Source: Nitrospirota bacterium
GTDB taxonomy: Bacteria > Nitrospirota > Thermodesulfovibrionia > Thermodesulfovibrionales > Dissulfurispiraceae
Direction of reading: 5' to 3'
Assembly: GCA_004321915.1 (NCBI GenBank)
Contig: SCQE01000071.1
Coordinates: 1-64,000, forward strand
Length of the DNA stretch: 64,000 bases
Within the stretch, counting starts at the first letter, position 1, and each line of letters opens with the position of its first letter. Position numbers and translations under genes: made by a program. This document shows, piece by piece, positions 15,181 through 24,119 of this stretch. The notes under the pieces are model-generated. The model did no database searches, had not been told where the DNA came from, and saw only the letters and a list, made by a program, of their open reading frames with translations.

Positions 15181-15609
15181 ATGGCAAAGGCTAAAAAGGT
15201 AAAAAAGGCTGCACCGAAGAAGGTCGTAAAAAAGGCTGCTGCAAAGGGGGCCAAAAAAGCTGCCGCTCCCAAGACGATTACTCCTGATAAACTTGCAAAG
15301 CTTTCTTATGAGGAGCTTGTTTCGGCAAACATTACCGCCATGACCCAGACGATAGGTAATTTGAGCGATACCGTGGATATAATTGCGCAGAAAATGGAGA
15401 GCTTGGCGTTCCATGTAATAGCGATAGAAGGTGTTCTCGCCGCAGTGGTCGCAGCGAACGGCATCGATATTGCGGCCGTCAACAGCAATATTAGCTGCAG
15501 GGTATCGGGCGGCACGGACGGCAAAGGCAATGCGAACAGGGCCATAGATATAGCGGCCACGATAGTTTCCCCGTTACCGAAGAAAAAAGCGGCCGCGCGC
15601 AAGCGTTAA
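15181..15609 (+). CDS. Lys/Ala-rich small protein of unknown function
   Basis: A 142-residue product, not a family I recognise. Residues 1-32 are a basic Lys/Ala tail like histone H1 or HU-type extensions (repeated KKAA and KKVVKKAA words), and the last ten residues are basic again. The middle, from LSYEELVSANITAMTQTIGN, is helical and amphipathic, with a hydrophobic stretch ESLAFHVIAIEGVLAAVVAANG. ATG 15181 is chosen over the in-frame TTG at 15175 because AAGGAGG (15166-15172) is 8 bases from the ATG but only 2 from the TTG. It has its own terminators on both sides, so it is a separate unit. Nucleic-acid binding is inference from charge alone. Confidence 0.7.
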   Translation: MAKAKKVKKAAPKKVVKKAAAKGAKKAAAPKTITPDKLAKLSYEELVSANITAMTQTIGNLSDTVDIIAQKMESLAFHVIAIEGVLAAVVAANGIDIAAVNSNISCRVSGGTDGKGNANRAIDIAATIVSPLPKKKAAARKR

Positions 15610-15627
15610 AATCTTTTTTGGATTGAC

Positions 15628-15667
15628 AGAAACGGGAAAGGCTTGGCGCTTTTCCCGTTTCTGTTTT
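15628..15667 (+). terminator. Rho-independent terminator after the Lys/Ala-rich gene
   Basis: A 12-bp perfect stem, AGAAACGGGAAA (15628-15639) with TTTCCCGTTTCT (15651-15662), then GTTTT. Confidence 0.8.
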
Positions 15668-15737
15668 AGATGAGCTTGCTAAAAAGCGGTTTTATTTAGT
15701 AATATAGTTATCCAAATTTATTGCAGGAGGGATAAAC

Positions 15738-15938
15738 TTGAAGGAAGGTATTCACCCGAAATATAAAGACGCAAAGGTGGTATGCGCCTGCGGCGAAACA
15801 TTCGCCACAAGGTCGACAAGAGAGGCGATCCGCCTCGATATATGTTCAAAATGCCACCCCTTCTTTACCGGCAAGCAGAAACTTGTCGACGCCGAAGGAC
15901 GAGTAGAGAAGTTCAAGAAAAAATACGCAAAGAAGTAG
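15738..15938 (+). CDS. rpmE: 50S ribosomal protein L31, zinc-binding form
   Basis: A 66-residue large-subunit protein. It begins [19 protein letters not shown] and ends [18 protein letters not shown]. The Cys residues in VVCACGE and [12 protein letters not shown] are the zinc ligands of the C+ type. The start is TTG 15738, supported by AGGAGG seven bases upstream; no ATG is available. A hairpin terminator follows the stop, ahead of the DUF1385 gene. Confidence 0.95.
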   Translation: MKEGIHPKYKDAKVVCACGETFATRSTREAIRLDICSKCHPFFTGKQKLVDAEGRVEKFKKKYAKK

Positions 15939-15956
15939 CTGTTTTAAAAAAAATAT

Positions 15957-15993
15957 GGGATTAGGCCGGCACATTCCTAATCCCTTTTATTTT
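15957..15993 (+). terminator. Rho-independent terminator after rpmE
   Basis: GGGATTAGG (15957-15965) pairs with CCTAATCCC (15976-15984), followed by TTTTATTTT. The next gene starts 18 bases later, so this may also attenuate the downstream DUF1385-prfA unit. Confidence 0.75.
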
Positions 15994-16010
15994 GCCTTGA
16001 GGAACTTATT

Positions 16011-16910
16011 ATGCAAAACATAGGCGGACAGGCTGTAATCGAGGGTGTTATGATGAAGTCCAAAAGCGGCTGGAGCGTTGCTGTGCGCGGCCCTAAGGGC
16101 GATATCAGCTTTAAGACCGTAAAGAGCGGCAATGTGCCGAAAATCCTGCAGCTGCCTGTTGTTCGCGGGATCGTCGCCCTTTTTCATGCCCTCATAATAG
16201 GGGTAAAGGCCATCGAGTTTTCCGGGAGCGTTGCTTATCAGGAAGACAACGATGAAAAGCCGGTGGGGGCATGGACGATAGGCTTTTCGATACTCGCCGC
16301 GATTTTTCTTGCGATGTTCCTTTTTAAATTTCTTCCGCTGTACATAACCACCCTGCTCAGCGAATCGAATCAGGGAATATCCCAAAGCTCCTTTCTTTTT
16401 AATTTCATTGACGGAATCCTGAGGGTCGGTATTTTCCTTCTGTATATCTTCTCGATCGGTTTATGGAAAGAGATGCGCAGGATTTACGAGTATCACGGCG
16501 CGGAGCATAAGGTGATATATGCTTTTGAGGCGGGGGAACCGCTTACGGTCGAGAATGCGAGGAAGTACAAGCCTTACCACACGAGATGCGGAACGAGCTT
16601 TCTCTTGATCGTAATGGTGCTGAGTATAATAATCTTTATGGCGATCCCCAAAGATTGGACCTTTGTCGAAAAGCTGCTGTCGAGGCTGCTGTTGGTTCCG
16701 TTCATTGCCGGAATATCCTACGAGTTTTTAAAGCTTTCGGCAAAACTGCACGACAATCCGGTATTCAAGCTTGCCGTATTGCCGGGACTGCTGCTTCAGA
16801 GGATGACCGTCAGAGAGCCTGACGACTCCCAGATAGAGGTCGCCATAGCTGCGGTAAAAGAGGTGCTTACTCTTGAGCCTGATCTGAAAGAGGCCTGCGG
16901 CAAATGTTAG
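16011..16910 (+). CDS. DUF1385 (YqhQ-like) membrane protein
   Basis: A 299-residue integral membrane protein of unknown function. The N-terminus [20 protein letters not shown] is the family signature. Hydrophobic spans follow near residues 45-65, 88-112, 130-155, 200-217 and 228-245. The conserved [14 protein letters not shown] and [13 protein letters not shown] stretches (His, Glu and Cys) suggest a metal or enzymatic site inside the membrane domain. It overlaps prfA by 7 bases. The rpmE-DUF1385-prfA order is a recurrent housekeeping neighbourhood in several phyla, hinting at a link to translation, but no activity is established. Confidence 0.88.
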   Translation: MQNIGGQAVIEGVMMKSKSGWSVAVRGPKGDISFKTVKSGNVPKILQLPVVRGIVALFHALIIGVKAIEFSGSVAYQEDNDEKPVGAWTIGFSILAAIFLAMFLFKFLPLYITTLLSESNQGISQSSFLFNFIDGILRVGIFLLYIFSIGLWKEMRRIYEYHGAEHKVIYAFEAGEPLTVENARKYKPYHTRCGTSFLLIVMVLSIIIFMAIPKDWTFVEKLLSRLLLVPFIAGISYEFLKLSAKLHDNPVFKLAVLPGLLLQRMTVREPDDSQIEVAIAAVKEVLTLEPDLKEACGKC

Positions 16911-17965
16911 AAAAGCTCCTGCTTATCGAAGAAAAATACGAGGCAAACAATCAGGCCTTGATGGACAACCTTGTTCTGTCCAATCCTCAGGAATATCAGC
17001 GTTATTCGAAAGAGCAGTCTGAACTCACCCCTATTGTGGAAAAGATCAGGGATTATAAAAAGATGCTTAAAGGCATAGAAGATTCGGAGGAGATGCTCAA
17101 AAGCGGCGATGCCGATATAAAAGAGCTTGCTCAGGAAGAACTGGACGAGCTCAAAAAAAGAAAGCCGATCTTCGAAGAAGAACTTAAGCTGATGCTCTTG
17201 CCGAAGGACCCCCGGGACGATAGAAACGTAATACTCGAGATACGCGCGGGAACAGGGGGGGAGGAAGCCGCCCTATTCGGAGCATCTCTTTTCAGGATGT
17301 ATTCAAAGTATGCCGAGGCAAGGAGATGGAAGATAGAGGTCATAGACTCAAACCCTACCGGACTCGGCGGAATAAAGGAAATCATAGCCAATATAACAGG
17401 CAAAGGGGCATACAGCAAGCTGAAATACGAGAGCGGCGTGCATAGAGTGCAGCGCGTGCCTGTTACCGAGGCCTCAGGCAGAATACATACCTCTGCCGCT
17501 ACTGTGGCGGTGCTTCCGGAGGCCGAAGAGGTCGACATAAAGGTGGAAGAAAAAGATCTGAGGATCGACACCTTCTGTGCATCGGGTCCCGGTGGGCAGG
17601 GGGTCAATACAACCTATTCCGCGGTCAGGATAACGCATATTCCCACGGGCCTTGTTGTTCAGTGTCAGGACGAACGCTCGCAGATAAAGAACAGGGACAA
17701 GGCGATGAAGGTTTTAAGGGCAAGGCTGCTTGAGCTGGAGATGGAGAAGAAGGAAAAGGAACGCGCTCAGGACAGAAAGAGTCAGGTCGGCTCGGGCGAC
17801 AGGAGCGAACGCATACGCACCTACAATTATCCGCAGAACCGTGTTACCGACCATAGGATCGGGCTTACCCTGCACAGACTTGAGCAGGTGCTGGAAGGCG
17901 ATCTTGACGAGATGATCGACGCGCTCAACACGCACTATCAGGCGGAAAGACTCAAAGACTTATAG
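16904..17965 (+). CDS. prfA: Peptide chain release factor 1
   Basis: Recognises UAA and UAG stop codons and triggers peptidyl-tRNA hydrolysis. Of 353 residues, the codon-reading tripeptide PVT appears in [16 protein letters not shown], and the catalytic GGQ in [17 protein letters not shown] near residue 228. The ATG lies inside the end of the DUF1385 gene, indicating coupled translation. The usual partner prmC, which methylates the GGQ glutamine, is not next; an alpha/beta hydrolase gene follows instead. Confidence 0.96.
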   Translation: MLEKLLLIEEKYEANNQALMDNLVLSNPQEYQRYSKEQSELTPIVEKIRDYKKMLKGIEDSEEMLKSGDADIKELAQEELDELKKRKPIFEEELKLMLLPKDPRDDRNVILEIRAGTGGEEAALFGASLFRMYSKYAEARRWKIEVIDSNPTGLGGIKEIIANITGKGAYSKLKYESGVHRVQRVPVTEASGRIHTSAATVAVLPEAEEVDIKVEEKDLRIDTFCASGPGGQGVNTTYSAVRITHIPTGLVVQCQDERSQIKNRDKAMKVLRARLLELEMEKKEKERAQDRKSQVGSGDRSERIRTYNYPQNRVTDHRIGLTLHRLEQVLEGDLDEMIDALNTHYQAERLKDL

Positions 17966-18021
17966 CCGGTCAATCTCTTTCTTAAAGTAACAATATCCGG
18001 AATTTGCCTGTAACGATTTAT

Positions 18022-18855
18022 ATGAGGAATATGGTTTTTTCGGTTGCAGCAAGCATCGTGTTCGGCTATGCCGTGTTTCTGGGATTCATCTATATCACTC
18101 AGGACAGCATGGTCTATTTTCCTGTCAGAGAACTCTTCACAACCCCCAAACAGTCCGGCATGGAATACGAGGAAGTTTTTTTCAAGACCCCGGACGGCAT
18201 TAACATCTCGGCATGGCATATACCGTCGAAGCCCGGAATTCCGGAGAGGGGCTCAGTTTTATTTTGCCACGGAAACGCCGGTAATATTTCTCATAGAATA
18301 GATTCGATACGCATTTTTCATGAACTCGGGCTTTCGGTCTTGATCTTCGATTATAGAGGTTACGGCAAGAGCGAGGGCAGACCTTCTGAAAACGGCACAT
18401 ACCTCGATGCCGAAGCTGCTTGGGACCATCTTACCGCGACAAAGAAGGTCAGGCCCGAGAAGATAATACTTTTCGGCCGTTCGCTCGGCAGCGCCGTAGC
18501 GTCCGAACTGGCGCTAAGGAAAAAGGTTGGGGCGCTCATAATAGAGTCCGGTTTTACGTCGTTGCCGGAATTAGGCAGCGCTATTTATCCCTATATCCCC
18601 GTCAGGTTTATCGCAAAATACAAATATGCGACCGCTGATAAAGTCGGGCAGATCAAGATTCCCAAGCTGTTCATTCACAGCCCCGGAGACCGTATAGTGC
18701 CTTTCGCACAGGGAAGGGGGCTTTATGAAAAGGCTGCAGACCCTAAAGAATTTCTCGAGATAAAAGGCGGCCACAACGACGGTTTTATGGTTTCGGGAAG
18801 GCTGTATACAGATGGTCTGAACAAATTTATTACCGACCATTTTGCTACGGACTGA
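18022..18855 (+). CDS. Alpha/beta hydrolase, BEM46/ABHD13-like, membrane-anchored
   Basis: A serine hydrolase of about 277 residues with an N-terminal hydrophobic anchor (MVFSVAASIVFGYAVFLGF). The nucleophile elbow is GRSLG, the oxyanion region CHGNAGN, the acid lies in HSPGDRIVP and the catalytic His in KGGHNDG. DYRGYGKSEGRP is typical of the BEM46 group. The substrate is unknown; acyl or peptide esters are possible. I start at ATG 18022; a TTG at 18004 and ATG 18031 are alternatives and none has a clear ribosome site. It follows prfA by 56 bases. Confidence 0.85.
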   Translation: MRNMVFSVAASIVFGYAVFLGFIYITQDSMVYFPVRELFTTPKQSGMEYEEVFFKTPDGINISAWHIPSKPGIPERGSVLFCHGNAGNISHRIDSIRIFHELGLSVLIFDYRGYGKSEGRPSENGTYLDAEAAWDHLTATKKVRPEKIILFGRSLGSAVASELALRKKVGALIIESGFTSLPELGSAIYPYIPVRFIAKYKYATADKVGQIKIPKLFIHSPGDRIVPFAQGRGLYEKAADPKEFLEIKGGHNDGFMVSGRLYTDGLNKFITDHFATD

Positions 18856-18959
18856 AAAATAGGGGCGAATGGAAAAATGATTTGGCGCGGGTTATACTAT
18901 AGGGAATATCGGAAACGGGACAAGTTGTGTCCCGAAAATGAAGACCGTATGGAGGCAGC

Positions 18960-19676
18960 ATGAAAAAAATTGTTTTTTTTCTTATAGCGGCGGCTTTAAT
19001 TTCGAGTATGGCTTTTGCCGGAGAAAAAGAGGAGGTGATCGCTGTTGCCGTTGCAGATTATCTTTTGTCCGCAAGGGACGTGCTGTCCAATAACCAAATA
19101 CTGATAAACGATGCTTCAAAGGGAGATAAGGGTTTTACACCGGACGTTTATGAAAAACAGGTGCAGGTCAGGTTTCTTGCAGCGGCAGGCATAGACGTAA
19201 AATCGCTTACGGGCAAAGAGAACGAAGAGCTGTATAAGGCGATATACAAGATACATGCTGCCGCAAAAGAGGTGATTGCCGAGGCGCAGGCGCAGATAAA
19301 CGAGAAGGGCAAGGGTTTTAAGTGGTTTAACCCGGCTGTTTTCGGGAGGCGCGTTGGAGAGAAGCTCCAAGCGTCAGGGATTATGGTTAAGCAGACGAGT
19401 CTCAAGTATCGTAACGATAAAAATAAGCCGGATGAGTTTGAGGCAGGAATGCTTAAGAAATTTGAAGCAGGCAAAAAAGACGCTCATTTTGAAGAGGCTG
19501 TAGTAAATGGGACTAAAATGGCGCGGTATATTCTTCCGGTCCATGTTTACAAAGGCTGTCTCAGCTGCCACGGCGATCCTATAGGTGAAAAAGATATCTC
19601 CGGATATGCAAAAGAAGGCTACAAAGAGGGACAGATACGGGGCGCTATAAGCGTAATGGTGCCTGTGAAGCAATAA
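18960..19676 (+). CDS. Secreted DUF3365 (Tll0287-like) c-type haem protein
   Basis: The 238 residues start with a signal peptide (KKIVFFLIAAALISSMAFAG), so the protein is exported. The single CxxCH haem-attachment site is CLSCHGDP near residue 200, followed by GYKEGQIRGAISVMVPV, the DUF3365 signature. Homologous domains act as haem-based redox or gas sensors or small electron carriers. GGAGG stands 5 bases before ATG 18960. A membrane-bound relative with PAS domains is encoded at 55400-57115, so two versions of this sensor fold are in the window. Confidence 0.85.
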   Translation: MKKIVFFLIAAALISSMAFAGEKEEVIAVAVADYLLSARDVLSNNQILINDASKGDKGFTPDVYEKQVQVRFLAAAGIDVKSLTGKENEELYKAIYKIHAAAKEVIAEAQAQINEKGKGFKWFNPAVFGRRVGEKLQASGIMVKQTSLKYRNDKNKPDEFEAGMLKKFEAGKKDAHFEEAVVNGTKMARYILPVHVYKGCLSCHGDPIGEKDISGYAKEGYKEGQIRGAISVMVPVKQ

Positions 19677-19696
19677 CTTTCGTAAGGTCGGATTTA

Positions 19697-20179
19697 ATGG
19701 AACAGCATAGCAGAGAGGCGAGGCGCATCACCTCAGAGGACATTCTCAGGAAAAGTTTTCCTTCCCGCTTCAGGGGTGTTTCCCGCAAAAAAGTGCTGGA
19801 GTTTCTGGATATGACGAGCCTTGCGCTTCAGAATGCCTTGGCCGAGAATATGGATTTGAAAGAGCAGCTCAGGTCATCGGCGGATACCCTTAAGGAGCGC
19901 AAGGAGGACAGCAAGTCGGTCATCGATGAACTGAGCGCTTCGATACAGGAAGCCAAACATATGCGCTCCGAGGCGCTAAGCAGGGCGATTAGAATAATAG
20001 CCGAAGCAGAGGAAAAGGTTGAGCGCATTACCGCTAACGCCCAAATGGAATCCATAAAGGTGCATGAAGATATAGATCAGGCAAGGATCCTGAGGCTCCA
20101 CTTCCAGAAGGAGCTGGACATGCTTGTCGGCAATCATCTTGAAATGCTTGAGCGTGTCATGGCGGGAAAGAGCGAGTAG
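19697..20179 (+). CDS. DivIVA-domain protein
   Basis: A 160-residue coiled-coil protein. Residues 10-45 (ITSEDILRKSFPSRFRGVSR and VLEFLDMTS) match the DivIVA/GpsB N-terminal membrane-binding domain. The rest is heptad-rich (LKEQLRSSADTLKERKED; AHMRSEALSRAI-like segments). Such proteins mark curved membranes or poles and recruit division or cell-wall factors. It follows the haem protein by 20 bases and precedes the AT-rich island, so it may be the last ancestral gene on this side. Confidence 0.75.
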   Translation: MEQHSREARRITSEDILRKSFPSRFRGVSRKKVLEFLDMTSLALQNALAENMDLKEQLRSSADTLKERKEDSKSVIDELSASIQEAKHMRSEALSRAIRIIAEAEEKVERITANAQMESIKVHEDIDQARILRLHFQKELDMLVGNHLEMLERVMAGKSE

Positions 20180-20273
20180 TTTGTGCGAACTGGAAATAAA
20201 AAGTAAGGGGCAGGACGTTTAGTCGTCTGTATAGTGTACACCTGCCTATACGTAACATAATCTGCTTTTTCTT

Positions 20274-20426
20274 ATGGATAACCGAAAACACTGGTCAAAG
20301 CAGCAACTAAATAATATTCAGTCATTGGACATACCGTATGTACTTCGGCATGGTATTTTTCTCTTTACCTTTATTATGACAAGTGGCATAATCACATATT
20401 GTATTCGTAAAAAGAGGGGACGCTAA
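20274..20426 (+). CDS. 50-residue membrane protein, coupled to next ORF
   Basis: An ORF from ATG 20274 to TAA 20424-20426 giving 50 residues. It starts MDNRKHWSKQQLNNIQS and holds one hydrophobic span (GIFLFTFIMTSGIITYCI) followed by a basic tail KKRGR. Its stop shares a base with the next start (TAATG), typical of translational coupling. It is not a family I recognise. The base composition is clearly AT-richer than flanking genes, so both ORFs look acquired. Confidence 0.5.
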   Translation: MDNRKHWSKQQLNNIQSLDIPYVLRHGIFLFTFIMTSGIITYCIRKKRGR

Positions 20427-20734
20427 TGAGTATTGATGACTTATCGCGTATACTATCTTCTATAGGCTTAGTTTCTGATTTAGCTGGCGCTTGGCTGGTT
20501 GCTATTGAGGTTGTATCTCAATATAAAGGCAAGAAATATGAAGAAAACATCCCCATAGATAAAATGGCTACCCCAGTTCAAGAGACAGAGGAGTATAAGA
20601 ACTTTGAACAAATGAAATACATTTATATGAAATTAGGTCTAGGCTTTCTAACTGTTGGTTTTTGCCTACAGTTATTAGCAAATCTTATTTATATCCCATC
20701 AATTAAGAGCTGTATAATAGTAAACTTAAAATAA
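20426..20734 (+). CDS. Hypothetical membrane protein of AT-rich island
   Basis: A 102-residue product with two hydrophobic spans: residues 10-30 (ISSIGLVSDLAGAWLVAIEV, approximate) and 72-92 (LGLGFLTVGFCLQLLANLIY). Between them is a hydrophilic loop. AAGAGGGG lies just before ATG 20426, inside the upstream ORF. No family recognised. It is followed within two bases by the LAGLIDADG gene, so three ORFs form one cassette. Confidence 0.6.
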   Translation: MSIDDLSRILSSIGLVSDLAGAWLVAIEVVSQYKGKKYEENIPIDKMATPVQETEEYKNFEQMKYIYMKLGLGFLTVGFCLQLLANLIYIPSIKSCIIVNLK

Positions 20735-20735
20735 C

Positions 20736-22202
20736 GTGGATCTTCCAAGGTCACAGATACCAGAACAGAAATATAAAAAATGGTCTCTTAAGCATGACTA
20801 CTGTGTCTCTTGCAAAACAACAGAACAAAAACACAAGGCAAGGGGCTTGTGTAATTTATGCTATGACTCGCAACGTGAACTTGAACACCGTGGCAAACGA
20901 AGCGAACACGGAAAGCATGGCGATGCTACCAACAAAATGACATACGAGTTTTTGCTTGATAGATATGTAAACAAACAACAAAGTTTGGGTGAAATAGCAA
21001 AAGAATGTGGATGTACACGCCAGCTTGTTTATTTAAGAATGAAGTGGTATGAAATTCCATTAAGGAACAAGAGTAGCGCTCGCAACTTGGCTTTAAATAG
21101 TGACAAATTATTTTTTGAGCGAGAACAAAGCGATGGCAATAAAAAGGATGTTGTATTAATGAAGCAGGAAATAAACGAGGGATTTTTTAAGGTTTGGACG
21201 CCTGCTATGGCTTATGTTTTGGGAGTGATTTATACAGACGGGAATATGAACATAATTAAATCGCAATCTCGCAATTTTGTTTACAGAGTTACAGTTTATC
21301 AAAAAGAGCCAGAACTACTTGAAAAGGTTTTATTTTTAATGAAATGCAAAACCCTAATAATAAAAAATCCTCGCAGAATATACAATGGAGTTGTTGCAGG
21401 GGAGGGTTGTTTTTTTCATTTAAATAGCGAGACTTTATTTAACGATTTGCTTAAATTGGGGGTAACCCCAAACAAAAGCCTGACTATGGAATTCCCTACA
21501 ATGCCAAGCGAGATGGAGAGACATTTTATTCGGGGTTGCTGGGATGGCGATGGCTCTGTATTTTTTAACAATGGTAAATTATGCGCAAGCTATGTTTCTG
21601 GTGCTGAATCTTTCATTCAGGGTGTTGCTGAGAAACTATTTAAAATTGGCATCTATAGGAAAAAACTTATTAGTACACATCAAAATTGGGAGGAAAATAA
21701 TGAGGCTTACAAGCAATTAAGGTCTGACTTTTCTGAAAATAAATATCCATTGAAAATATCCAAAGAAACACGCTCTAAGTCGCCGTCTTATTGTATCAGA
21801 ACATCAACCAAAGAAAATCTCGAAAACCTATTCCATTATTTCTATGACGGTGTAGATGAAACTATGTATTTAAAAAGGAAATATGATATTTTTGTTAAGG
21901 GTCTTAATATATCAGAAGAGAAACAGAAAACTTTTCAAGATATTCCTTATCAGTACACTCCAACCCCAATCCCTGCTAAAACAACCGAAAATACTATATT
22001 AAAAGCTTCAGTTGACATACAATCAAGATTCGTACAAGACACAAAACACAAAATCCGATTGAACCCAAAGCAACGAGTATTAAAAATACAAAATGCTGAC
22101 AGACATCTAAAGTGTAAAGGGTGTGGTTCTACCCCAGAAGTTTTGCGTATGATTAATGACACCTATTGCCTTGCTTGTTTTGAACGACGTTATGAAATAT
22201 GA
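20736..22202 (+). CDS. LAGLIDADG homing endonuclease-like protein, free-standing
   Basis: A 488-residue product with two LAGLIDADG motifs: AYVLGVIYTDGNM (near residue 161) and HFIRGCWDGDGSV (near residue 262), each with its acidic residue. Before them is a Cys-rich knuckle (CVSCKTT and CNLCYDSQ) and a helix-turn-helix (LGEIAKECGCTRQLVYLRM). A second knuckle (CKGCGS and CLACFERR) closes the protein. The fold predicts a site-specific DNA cleaver. I see no intron or intein around it, so it is free-standing. The GTG start directly follows the previous stop. The coding sequence is AT-rich relative to neighbours, which indicates transfer. Confidence 0.8.
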   Translation: MDLPRSQIPEQKYKKWSLKHDYCVSCKTTEQKHKARGLCNLCYDSQRELEHRGKRSEHGKHGDATNKMTYEFLLDRYVNKQQSLGEIAKECGCTRQLVYLRMKWYEIPLRNKSSARNLALNSDKLFFEREQSDGNKKDVVLMKQEINEGFFKVWTPAMAYVLGVIYTDGNMNIIKSQSRNFVYRVTVYQKEPELLEKVLFLMKCKTLIIKNPRRIYNGVVAGEGCFFHLNSETLFNDLLKLGVTPNKSLTMEFPTMPSEMERHFIRGCWDGDGSVFFNNGKLCASYVSGAESFIQGVAEKLFKIGIYRKKLISTHQNWEENNEAYKQLRSDFSENKYPLKISKETRSKSPSYCIRTSTKENLENLFHYFYDGVDETMYLKRKYDIFVKGLNISEEKQKTFQDIPYQYTPTPIPAKTTENTILKASVDIQSRFVQDTKHKIRLNPKQRVLKIQNADRHLKCKGCGSTPEVLRMINDTYCLACFERRYEI

Positions 22203-22424
22203 CTTAATCCTTCCTTCCCTGTCCTTTTGGTATCTTTCCCTTAAATAGAAGGATGTTTTTATAACATCATACTAAATCGCACCATACTAGCCTTATTGTT
22301 AATGATGATTCCTTTCGTAAATCTTCACTTTCACAGCAAGCTAATGCTGTTGACTTGTAGAAGAAATTTTGATAGCCACCCGTCGCCTCATTGGCACCGG
22401 TCCCATAAGAAATTTGTACGTAAG

Positions 22425-23480
22425 CTAAAAACCTATAAACCGGACTTCAGGTTCGAGCTTGATTTTAAAACGCGACAAGACTTCGTTTTTTATAATATTC
22501 ACGAATGCTATTAATTCCGTTGCTGTGGCGCCGCCGCGGTTGATTATGCAGAGCGAATGCTTCGGGGATATGCCTACCCTTCCGTGCGTATGGCCTCTCG
22601 GGAATCCGGCCGACTGAATAAGGCATGCAGCCGAGACCTTTACCTGACCGTTGTCTTGCGGCCAAGCCCAGTTTTCGCAGCCGCCGTTTTTTTCAACGTC
22701 TTCTTTTATCTTTAAAAATAGGCTGCCGTCGATTACAGGATTCTTAAAGAAAGACCCTGCGCTCATGAATGAATCGCCGTCATCCGATATAAGCAGCCCT
22801 TTCTTCTTTCTGATCTCGAGCACACTGTTTCTGACCGCCTGCAAGGAGGGGCAGTGGCTGTCCTTCAAGGAATCGGCGATGTCCCTGTATTCGATATAGG
22901 GCTTGCGGTCGACAGAAAGAGAAAACCCGACCTGTGTAATCACATAGCGGCCAGATGCTGTGGTATTGAAGATGCTTCTCCTGTAGCCGAAGCCGCATTG
23001 TTCTTTATTGAGGTCTATCGGAGCGCTGTTGAGCGTATCTATTGCGTGGACTTCCGTAATTGCTTCACCGGCGGTTTGGCCGTAAGCGCCTACATTCTGC
23101 ACCGGGGCCGCGCCCACGGTGCCCGGAATACCGGAAAGGCATTCGATGCCCTGCCAGTTTCTCTCTACGCAGAAATTTACCAAGTAATCCCAATCAATGC
23201 CTGCGCCTGCCGAGACAAAGGCCGAACCGTTTTCGATTGAGGATTTCAACCCCTGTATCCTGTTCAGGATCACGAGGCCGTCGAAGCCTTTGTCGCTTAT
23301 CAAAACATTGCTTCCGCTGCCGAGCACAAGGGTTGCCGTGTCGGCGGAACGCGCGAAAGATAAGGCTTTGAACAGATCGTCTTCGGTTTCGATCTGCGCC
23401 AGATAGCGCGCAGGGCCGCCGACTTTGAAGGTGGTCATGTCGGCGAGAGGCAGGTTTTCTTTAATATCGAGAGGCTTCAT
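22425..23480 (-). CDS. murB: UDP-N-acetylenolpyruvoylglucosamine reductase
   Basis: Reduces UDP-GlcNAc-enolpyruvate to UDP-MurNAc with NADPH, a cytoplasmic step of peptidoglycan synthesis. In the 351 residues the FAD-binding start is MTTFKVGGPARYLAQ and LVLGSGSNVLISD, with GIPGTVGAAPVQNVGAYG. SAGSFFKNP carries the catalytic Ser, and QSAGFPRGHTHGRVGISPKH closes the active site. The layout fits the E. coli-like type I. Its start overlaps the stop of the upstream response regulator (ATGA), an unusual operon partner. The 222 bases between it and the LAGLIDADG gene show nothing assignable. Confidence 0.94.
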   Translation of the reverse strand: MKPLDIKENLPLADMTTFKVGGPARYLAQIETEDDLFKALSFARSADTATLVLGSGSNVLISDKGFDGLVILNRIQGLKSSIENGSAFVSAGAGIDWDYLVNFCVERNWQGIECLSGIPGTVGAAPVQNVGAYGQTAGEAITEVHAIDTLNSAPIDLNKEQCGFGYRRSIFNTTASGRYVITQVGFSLSVDRKPYIEYRDIADSLKDSHCPSLQAVRNSVLEIRKKKGLLISDDGDSFMSAGSFFKNPVIDGSLFLKIKEDVEKNGGCENWAWPQDNGQVKVSAACLIQSAGFPRGHTHGRVGISPKHSLCIINRGGATATELIAFVNIIKNEVLSRFKIKLEPEVRFIGF

Positions 23481-24118
23481 TTTCCGGAGCGATCGTCATT
23501 ACCGTAAATCTTATCATAAAACTGGGGATAGATTCTTTTTGTGCATTCGGGACATATGGAGTGGGTGAATTCGGCTTCGGTATGCTCGGTTATATAGCTT
23601 TCAATTTGCTCCCAAAAACCTTTGTCGTCGCGTATTTTTTTGCAGGAGGAGCATATGGGGATCATTCCTTTTAAGGTCTTGACCGTATCCAATGCCTCCT
23701 GAAGCTGCTTTATAAGTATTTCACGCTCTTTCTGGAGCATCAGGGTCCTTGCGCACTTTGTCATCGCTGTTATTAATGCATTCGTATCTATAGGCTTGAG
23801 AACATACTGTCCCACCCCTATATTAATAGCGTCGATCAGGTATTCGGTGTCGCTGTGCGCGGTCGTTAAGATGATCCGGGCATCGTTGTTTATTTCCATG
23901 ATCTTTCCGGCCATCTCGATACCGCCCATTTCGGGCATGCGAATGTCCGTTACTACTATGTCCGGACGGTGTTGCTCGTATGCAAGAAGCCCTTCGCTGC
24001 CGTTGGATGCCAGATACAGTTCCGAGAAACGTCTTTTGAGTATGTCCGCAATTATCTTTTGGGTTTCCGGATCGTCTTCCACATATAGGACGCTAAGTGC
24101 AAGTTTTGCGTTTTCCAT
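23477..24118 (-). CDS. Response regulator with C-terminal zinc-ribbon-like module
   Basis: Residues 8-125 are a receiver with acidic pocket YVEDD and phosphoacceptor Asp58 in VVTDIRMPEMGG. A helix links it to a Cys module, PICSSCKKIRDDKGFWEQ then SICPECTKRIYPQ, two CxxC pairs that probably bind zinc. This tail recurs in receiver and PAS proteins of many phyla, with no known output. It lies one base after the sensor kinase gene and overlaps murB by four, so it is the likely partner of that kinase. Confidence 0.88.
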   Translation of the reverse strand: MENAKLALSVLYVEDDPETQKIIADILKRRFSELYLASNGSEGLLAYEQHRPDIVVTDIRMPEMGGIEMAGKIMEINNDARIILTTAHSDTEYLIDAINIGVGQYVLKPIDTNALITAMTKCARTLMLQKEREILIKQLQEALDTVKTLKGMIPICSSCKKIRDDKGFWEQIESYITEHTEAEFTHSICPECTKRIYPQFYDKIYGNDDRSGK

Positions 24119-24119
24119 T

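Noticed and set aside
18893-18898. TATACT as a promoter for the secreted haem protein
   Set aside because: No -35 at a usual distance and no sigma-54 GG/GC pair; evidence too thin to list.
20736-22202. LAGLIDADG gene as part of a self-splicing intron or an intein
   Set aside because: No split host gene and no splice-junction residues lie at either side; neighbours are intact separate ORFs.
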